From contig VBGO01000159.1 in the NCBI GenBank assembly GCA_005882525.1, positions 1 through 5,044 on the forward strand: DNA of 5,044 nt, written 5' to 3'. Each line of letters starts with the position of its first letter. Position 1 is the first letter of the stretch. The position numbers were made by a program, and so were the translations under genes. This DNA comes from Chloroflexota bacterium. GTDB taxonomy: Bacteria; Chloroflexota; Dormibacteria; CF-121. The notes under the pieces were generated by a model that was given only the letters and a program-made list of their open reading frames with translations, was not told the DNA's origin and did not search any database. Shown piece by piece: positions 4,767 through 5,044 of the stretch.

Positions 4767-5044
4767 ATGACGCGCGCGCTCTACCGCCGACTCGTCGGCA
4801 TCGTTGTCGTGGCCGTCCTCGGCGCGCTGCCGCTCACGACGGTGGGCGGGGCGGCGGCCAAGCCGGCGCCGATGTTCAATCCCAACCTCCTGCTCCAGGG
4901 CAGCAGCAACGCGGCCGAGCCGAGCATCCGAACGGACCGCTTCGGTCACGCCTTCGTGATCGCCCCGATCGGCGTGCCGGCCGGGTGCAAGGCGTTTCGG
5001 GTGGCGCACAATGGGGCTAGCGCCGCGTACATCGGCCAGCCGGA
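4767..5044 (+). CDS. Secreted protein related to the upstream propeller (partial)
   Basis: The first 92 codons are present and the frame is open at the right edge. A Sec signal peptide is clear: the basic start MTRALYRR, a hydrophobic core at about 9-22, and an alanine-rich GGAAA cleavage region near 27-31. The stretch from E51 to G69 aligns without gaps to residues 49-67 of the upstream protein. Nine of 19 residues are identical, including EP, I, D, G, FV, P and G, so this is probably the first blade of another beta-propeller. The alignment is by eye over a short segment, and the rest of the protein is not visible. The gene starts 8 bp after the upstream stop and has its own strong ribosome site, so the two are almost certainly co-transcribed. 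Confidence 0.75.
   Translation, partial: MTRALYRRLVGIVVVAVLGALPLTTVGGAAAKPAPMFNPNLLLQGSSNAAEPSIRTDRFGHAFVIAPIGVPAGCKAFRVAHNGASAAYIGQP

Overview
This is a GC-rich bacterial window (roughly two thirds G+C by eye). It is densely coded, with no gene-free stretch over about 160 bases. The mixture of high GC, candidate leaderless genes, a short-form IlvA, a zinc-ribbon-led gene that looks like an MBL-fold hydrolase, and secreted beta-propeller proteins in tandem suggests a soil lineage such as Dormibacterota, Chloroflexota or a deep Actinomycetota. That placement is inference; nothing here fixes the phylum.

Layout. (1) Positions 86-1, minus strand: the first 28 codons of a protein with a CxxC...CxxC zinc ribbon, running off the left edge. 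(2) Positions 112-1353, plus strand: ilvA, threonine ammonia-lyase of the short, ACT-like-domain type. It is divergent from gene 1 across only 25 bp. (3) Positions 1694-1350, minus strand: a 114-residue two-helix membrane protein with a His-x-His-x-His tail. Its stop codon overlaps the ilvA stop tail to tail. (4) Positions 2430-1801, minus strand: a histidine phosphatase with a GTG start. (5) Positions 2587-4758, plus strand: a 723-residue secreted protein with Asp-box (BNR/sialidase-like) repeats and a separate C-terminal domain. (6) From 4767, plus strand: the first 92 residues of a second secreted protein that resembles gene 5 near its N-terminus. It begins 8 bp after gene 5 and runs off the right edge.

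How they fit together. ilvA supplies 2-oxobutanoate for isoleucine synthesis and appears to stand alone rather than in an ilv operon. Genes 5 and 6 look like an operon of exported paralogues. The other genes show no obvious pathway link. Two translation styles alternate. The three cytoplasmic-type genes (zinc-ribbon, ilvA, phosphatase) have no Shine-Dalgarno sequence, but carry a TANNNT -10-like hexamer 6-9 nt before the start codon, as leaderless genes do. The three membrane or exported genes have strong AGGAGG-type sites.

The most interesting points are the very compact divergent start at 86/112, an 11-bp-period direct repeat upstream of the His-tail membrane protein that resembles a PhoP/OmpR-family operator, the His-tail protein itself, and the tandem secreted propellers. 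I see no CRISPR array, transposon, tRNA or rRNA, and nothing that amounts to a clearly new system.
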